Shown: in pieces, positions 5,460-8,302 of the stretch
Numbering within the stretch: position 1 is the first letter of the stretch
Layout of the letters: each line of letters starts with the position of its first letter
Source: an uncultured cyanobacterium
Lineage (GTDB): Bacteria; Cyanobacteriota; Cyanobacteriia; PCC-6307; Cyanobiaceae
DNA length: 8,302 bases
Direction: 5' to 3'
NCBI GenBank assembly: GCA_903862155.1
Contig: CAIOXF010000236.1
Span: forward strand, 1 to 8,302
Notes under the pieces: generated by a model
The model's input: only the letters and a program-made list of their open reading frames with translations
Databases searched by the model: none
Told to the model about the DNA's origin: nothing
Program-made: the position numbers and the translations under genes

Positions 5460-5945
5460 TCAGGGTTGGGTGGCAACAGATGGAAACGGCTTCTCCCCAT
5501 CGTTCTCCCACACCACCCGCAGCCGGTTGGGGGCGATCCACTGGTTCTGTTCGCGGATCAAACGCTGCTCGCCATCGGTTCCGAACAGGCGATCGAAACG
5601 CTCCCGGGCCCGGGCCAGCTTGGCCTGCTCCAGATCGAGCACGGCAGCCAGCTCGCCCTGCCGTTCCATGCGTTCCTGATAGGCGCCGGCCAGGCGCACC
5701 AGACTCACGCCGGCCAGCAGGGCCAGGCTGCATTTCACGGTGAGTCCGATCAGGCTGCAGAGCAGTTCGCGGCGCTCCTGGGACAGGCCAGCGGCGGCAC
5801 CGAGGCTGCTGATCTCCGTAAGCGTCGGGCTGAGGGGCTCATTAAGGCTTGCCGCCGGAGTGGAGCGCCGGCGGCGGCTGCCAGCGGTGGGGATCCGGGT
5901 GGGCTGGTTTGCCTGGGGCCTGGAACTGGAGGGTGCTCCGCGCAT
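5460..5945 (-). CDS. Unrecognised single-pass membrane protein with coiled coil
   Basis: This 161-residue protein is one I cannot name. Residues 1-45 are rich in Ser, Pro and Arg (including RRRR at 24-27) and probably disordered and cytoplasmic. Residues 61-83 (LLCSLIGLTVKCSLALLAGV, then SLV) form one transmembrane segment. A charged helix at 88-120 (ERMERQGELAAVLDLEQAKL, then ARARERFDRL) looks like a coiled coil. The C-terminus has the conserved-looking block EQRLIREQNQWIAPNRLRVV (126-145). The arrangement is like the small bitopic division proteins FtsL/FtsB/DivIC, but I see no specific signature. It lies between psaM and por on the same strand. No ribosome binding site is visible before the ATG at 5945, so the start is uncertain; the C-terminal two thirds look more reliably coding. 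Confidence 0.75.
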   Translation of the reverse strand: MRGAPSSSRPQANQPTRIPTAGSRRRRSTPAASLNEPLSPTLTEISSLGAAAGLSQERRELLCSLIGLTVKCSLALLAGVSLVRLAGAYQERMERQGELAAVLDLEQAKLARARERFDRLFGTDGEQRLIREQNQWIAPNRLRVVWENDGEKPFPSVATQP

Positions 5946-5989
5946 CGGTGCTCGCGCTGGGCGCGGCGGACTCTGGCGCGGTTTTAGCG

Positions 5990-6025
5990 CCCTGGGCTCT
6001 CGCTGCCAAGGAGCAGAGCCCAGGG
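5990..6025 (-). terminator. Perfect 11-bp stem-loop downstream of psaM
   Basis: Positions 5990-6000 (ccctgggctct) and 6015-6025 (agagcccaggg) are exact reverse complements with a 14-nt loop. The hairpin begins 9 nt after the psaM stop codon in the direction of transcription. No U-tract follows it on the minus strand; the next bases are CGCTAAAACC. It may end or protect the 3' end of the short psaM mRNA, or attenuate read-through towards the genes at 5945 and 5402. Confidence 0.5.
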
Positions 6026-6034
6026 TGAGGGGGA

Positions 6035-6139
6035 TCAGGCCTTGTACAGGCTGAAGCAGAGGCGCACGGCCAGCACGCCCGCGTGGGCGGCCACCACCAG
6101 GGCGATCAGCACTTCGGCTTGGCTGAGGGCGGAAACCAT
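6035..6139 (-). CDS. psaM: Photosystem I reaction centre subunit XII (PsaM)
   Basis: This 34-residue open reading frame encodes a single transmembrane peptide. It begins MVSALSQAEVLIALVVAAHA, and its C-terminal part reads GVLAVRLCFSLYKA. The short N-terminus, the ALVVA block and the ending RL..SLYK match PsaM, the small PSI subunit at the monomer interface of cyanobacterial trimers. The length is typical (about 30-35 residues). The ATG is at 6139-6137 and the TGA at 6037-6035. There is no clear ribosome binding site, as is common for cyanobacterial photosystem genes. It diverges from the CRR6-family gene (89-bp gap) and is followed by a strong stem-loop. The function is well established for the family; assignment here rests on motif and length. 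Confidence 0.88.
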   Translation of the reverse strand: MVSALSQAEVLIALVVAAHAGVLAVRLCFSLYKA

Positions 6140-6169
6140 GGCGGTGAATACGAACGACAGATCGTCACC

Positions 6170-6198
6170 ATTCTTTGGTGCCTTGGAGCTACGGTCCA
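6170..6198 (-). promoter_or_regulatory. Candidate promoter for psaM
   Basis: On the minus strand, TGGACC (6198-6193) and AAGAAT (6175-6170) are spaced by exactly 17 nt, with four of six bases matching each consensus box. Transcription would start roughly 25 nt before the psaM ATG. This is a weak match read by eye. Confidence 0.3.
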
Positions 6199-6228
6199 GC
6201 CCTCAGCGCCTTGCTGTCACAGCTCTTG

Positions 6229-6744
6229 ATGGCCGATCCCACCATGCCCGAGTCCAGCGGCCCTGATGGCGCGGCCGAGGTGGCTGTTGGTGCTGAGGCC
6301 ATCCGCCGCCTCGACCTCACCCCGCTGCAGGGGTTGGCCCATCTGGGTGCCGCCGTGCTGCTTCAGCGGGGCGGCAGCGTGCGGCTGGCCTTCGACTGGC
6401 CCCGGGAAGCTGACGACCCCCGCGAGTTGTCTGAAATCCCTGAGGTGCGCCTGTGGGCCCTGCGGGCTGATGCGGCCTACCCCTGGCTGCCCCTACTGCT
6501 GGATCGGGCCAGCGGCGAGCTCACCCGGTACGTGGCCATGCTCCTGCCCCATGGCTTCAGCCGCAGCGAGGGGATCCGCTTCGCGCCTGAGAGCCTGGAG
6601 CTGTGGATGACCCACCGGCTGTTTCAACTGGATGGCTGGGCCCTCAGCGAGGGCCTCAACTGCCGCCAGGGCCTGGGCCAGATGGCGGCCGTGTTGGGTT
6701 TCGAGCTGGATCCCGGTTTCTGGAATCCCCTGCCCCGCATCTGA
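6229..6744 (+). CDS. crr6: CRR6/DUF1817-family protein, probable NDH-1 (NdhI) maturation factor
   Basis: This 171-residue soluble protein matches what I know of the CRR6 family. In Arabidopsis chloroplasts and in cyanobacteria, CRR6 is needed to mature NdhI and assemble the hydrophilic arm of the photosynthetic NDH-1 complex, which drives cyclic electron flow and CO2 uptake. Diagnostic blocks are DDPRELSEIPEVRLWALRAD (62-81), AYPWLPLLLDRASGELTRYV (83-102), LLPHGFSRSEGIRFAPESLE (105-124) and the end block MAAVLGFELDPGF (152-164). The start is uncertain: ATG at 6229 is used, ATG at 6244 is equally possible, and a TTG at 6175 adds 18 unconvincing residues. None has a clear ribosome binding site. 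The gene converges with the TauE-type gene (13-bp gap). Confidence 0.78.
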   Translation: MADPTMPESSGPDGAAEVAVGAEAIRRLDLTPLQGLAHLGAAVLLQRGGSVRLAFDWPREADDPRELSEIPEVRLWALRADAAYPWLPLLLDRASGELTRYVAMLLPHGFSRSEGIRFAPESLELWMTHRLFQLDGWALSEGLNCRQGLGQMAAVLGFELDPGFWNPLPRI

Positions 6745-6757
6745 CCGGGGCTCTAGC

Positions 6758-7531
6758 TCAGCCGGCCAGCACCAGTTGCAAGGCCCGCCGGCCGCTGTCG
6801 AGCGCCAGAAAAAGCGTGAGGGCCCGCAGCAGCCACACCAGCCGCTCCTCCGGCACCTTATTGAGGCGCTTCGCCGACCACTGGGCGCCAAGGGCTGCCA
6901 TCCCCCCGAGCACCAGTCCCACGGGCAGCAGGGCCCGGCCGTCTTGAACGAAGGCCAGCGAGGCCATGGTTGAGGCGGTGAGCACCGCCAGGGTGCTGAA
7001 GCGAATCGCCAGATGCACCGGCACGGCGAGCAAGCGCACCATCAGCGGCACCATCACCAGGCCGCCTCCCACGCCGAGCATGCCGCTGGCCAGGCCGGCC
7101 ACGGCCCCCACGGAGGCCAGGCCCACCAGATCCCTGGGCCGCTCACGGGGTTCCAGGGCCGCCGGCAGGCTGCCGCGGGAGCGGATCACCACACTGAGCA
7201 GCCCATACATGCCCGCCTGCAGGGCCAGCAGCAGCCAACCCTGCAGCCCGAGCCCCAGCTGGCTGAACAGGCCACCTCCGGCGGCGGCCCCCACGGCGAT
7301 CGCCAGCCCGCCTTTCCGCGGCAGGGTGCGGTTGCGGACGTGGGCCCAGGTGCCGCCGAAGGTGGTGGGCACGATCGCCACCGTGCTGGTGGCCAGGGCC
7401 GCGTGGGGGCTCAGGCCGATCAGCAGCAGCAGGGGAGAAAACACCAGCCCCCCGCCGATGCCCAGCAGGCCGGAGAGCAGCCCTGCCAGCAGACCCAGGG
7501 GAAGCAGCAGGGGCAGCAGGCTCCACGGCAT
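6758..7531 (-). CDS. TauE/SafE-family (DUF81) membrane permease
   Basis: This 257-residue protein is almost entirely hydrophobic, with about eight predicted transmembrane segments. The family's duplicated signature appears twice: GLLSGLLGIGGGLVFSP near the N-terminus (about 17-33) and GLASGMLGVGGGLVMVP in the second half (about 146-162). A positively charged linker (SLPAALEPRERPRDL, about 121-135) separates the halves. Family members export or import small anions such as sulfite or sulfoacetate; the substrate cannot be read from sequence. The ATG at 7531 is preferred to the adjacent in-frame TTG at 7534. It diverges from the lipoate ligase-like gene with only 18 bp between starts, so each promoter must lie partly inside the other gene. 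No functional tie to the photosynthesis genes is evident. Confidence 0.9.
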   Translation of the reverse strand: MPWSLLPLLLPLGLLAGLLSGLLGIGGGLVFSPLLLLIGLSPHAALATSTVAIVPTTFGGTWAHVRNRTLPRKGGLAIAVGAAAGGGLFSQLGLGLQGWLLLALQAGMYGLLSVVIRSRGSLPAALEPRERPRDLVGLASVGAVAGLASGMLGVGGGLVMVPLMVRLLAVPVHLAIRFSTLAVLTASTMASLAFVQDGRALLPVGLVLGGMAALGAQWSAKRLNKVPEERLVWLLRALTLFLALDSGRRALQLVLAG

Positions 7532-7549
7532 CAATCCGACACTGGGGGC

Positions 7550-8302
7550 ATGGAGGAGCCCTCAGCATCGTTCACCAGCCCGTTGGCCCTGCTGCCGACG
7601 CTCCACCTCGATGGCGCCTGGCAGATGGCGATCGACGCCTGGATGCTGGATCAGCGGCGCCCCATGCTCCGCCTTTACCGCTGGCGGCGGCCCACGCTGT
7701 CGCTGGGCCATCACCAGCGCCGCCTGGAGCCCCATTGGCTGGAGTTGGCACGCCAGGGCGTGATCGATCTGGTGCGCCGGCCCAGTGGCGGTCGAGCCGT
7801 GCTCCATGGCGGAGACCTCACCTACGCCCTGGTGTGGCCTGATGCCACCGGGAGTCGCGAGCAGGTGTATCGGCGGGCCTGCTTCTGGCTGCAGCAGGCC
7901 TTTGCGGAGTTCGGCCTGCCGTTGCAGTTCGGCCGCCAGGCCGCCACGGCCCAACCCGCCAGCTGTTTTGGCCTCAGTACCGCCGCCGATCTGGTGCATG
8001 CCGACGGCAGCAAGCGCATCGGCAGTGCCCAGCTGTGGCGCCAGGGTTGCCTGCTCCAGCACGGCAGCATCCAGGTTGATCCGCCACAGGCGCTCTGGAG
8101 GGAGCTGTTTGAAAGCCCCGCGCCCCAACTGCCGGCTCTGCCCGTGGCCGGGGAGGCATTTGAGCAGGCCCTGATCGCCAGTGCGGCGCGCTGGCTGCCG
8201 ATGGCAGCAGGGGGCGTGGTGCCGGTGGGGCTGGAGGCGCCGGCGCTGGCCGCGATCAGCCGGATGGCGCCATTGGTTCAGGTGGATTTGGCCTCCCCGG
8301 AG
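7550..8302 (+). CDS. Lipoate/biotin protein ligase-family protein, open at the right edge
   Basis: The frame runs without a stop for 251 codons from the ATG at 7550 to the last base, so the C-terminus is missing. It has the BPL/LPL catalytic fold motifs: HLDGAWQMAIDAWML (19-33), LRLYRWRRPTLSLGHHQ (40-56), the lipoyl-AMP loop RRPSGGRAVLHGGDLTYALV (76-95), ASCF (137-140), the conserved Lys in GSKRIGSAQ (K155) and LLQHGSI (168-174). Such proteins attach lipoate or transfer octanoyl groups to E2 and GcvH proteins. Whether it is an LplA-like ligase or a LipM-type octanoyltransferase cannot be decided from this; the Cys at 139 and Lys at 155 are the residues to examine. A G-rich stretch (7544-7548) just before the ATG is a poor ribosome binding site. 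It is divergent from the TauE-type gene. Confidence 0.88.
   Translation, partial: MEEPSASFTSPLALLPTLHLDGAWQMAIDAWMLDQRRPMLRLYRWRRPTLSLGHHQRRLEPHWLELARQGVIDLVRRPSGGRAVLHGGDLTYALVWPDATGSREQVYRRACFWLQQAFAEFGLPLQFGRQAATAQPASCFGLSTAADLVHADGSKRIGSAQLWRQGCLLQHGSIQVDPPQALWRELFESPAPQLPALPVAGEAFEQALIASAARWLPMAAGGVVPVGLEAPALAAISRMAPLVQVDLASPE

Noticed and set aside
4668..5987. 439-codon plus-strand open frame opposite por and the membrane-protein gene
   Set aside because: It overlaps a clear por and has low-complexity Gly/His/Gln composition with no family motif.
6175..6228. TTG start adding 18 residues to the CRR6-type protein
   Set aside because: The extra residues look non-conserved and overlap the candidate psaM promoter; the ATG at 6229 or 6244 is more likely.
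6733..6750. 5-bp stem overlapping the crr6 stop codon as a terminator
   Set aside because: It is short, has an 8-nt loop and no U-tract, and is easily expected by chance in GC-rich sequence.
1..8302. CRISPR arrays, tRNA or rRNA genes, insertion sequences, phage genes
   Set aside because: Read on both strands; no spaced repeats, cloverleaf with CCA-end context, transposase motifs or terminal inverted repeats were seen.

Overview
The window looks like a GC-rich alpha-cyanobacterium of the Synechococcus/Cyanobium type. It carries a form IA Rubisco beside alpha-carboxysome (cso) shell genes, together with light-dependent protochlorophyllide reductase, a photosystem I small subunit (PsaM) and a probable NDH-1 assembly factor. 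All identifications come from reading translated motifs; no database search was possible.

Left third (1-3813), carboxysome locus. On the minus strand, reading right to left, are csoS1 (1684-1995), rbcL (207-1619) and the first 35 codons of rbcS (1-105, cut by the window edge). A divergent HAM1/RdgB-type nucleotide pyrophosphatase gene (2342-2923, plus) separates this operon from csoS1D (2956-3813, minus), the tandem-BMC shell protein. Because the HAM1 gene points away from csoS1 and into csoS1D, csoS1-rbcL-rbcS needs its own promoter in the 346-bp gap 1996-2341. That gap holds a perfect 16-nt direct repeat and a foldable segment. The gaps between the cso genes are rich in stem-loops; one of them covers the rbcS ribosome binding site.

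Middle (3814-6139). A small gene with a helix-turn-helix-like segment (3939-4418, plus) diverges from csoS1D across a 125-bp gap containing a long interrupted inverted repeat. It meets por (4419-5402, minus) stop codon to stop codon with no spacer. Upstream of por, on the same strand, are an unrecognised single-pass membrane protein with a likely coiled coil (5460-5945) and psaM (6035-6139, 34 aa). A perfect 11-bp stem-loop lies between these last two.

Right third (6140-8302). A CRR6/DUF1817-family gene (6229-6744, plus) diverges from psaM and converges on a TauE/SafE-family permease (6758-7531, minus). The permease start is 18 bp from the start of a lipoate/biotin ligase-family gene (7550 to the right edge, plus, open-ended).

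The genes together serve carbon fixation (Rubisco and shell), chlorophyll synthesis (POR), photosystem I (PsaM) and probably cyclic electron flow/CO2 uptake (NDH-1 maturation). I saw no tRNA, rRNA, CRISPR array, transposase or other mobile element. The locus is a known type. The less-described content is in the intergenic structures, the Arg-rich N-terminus of CsoS1D and the two small unrecognised proteins.
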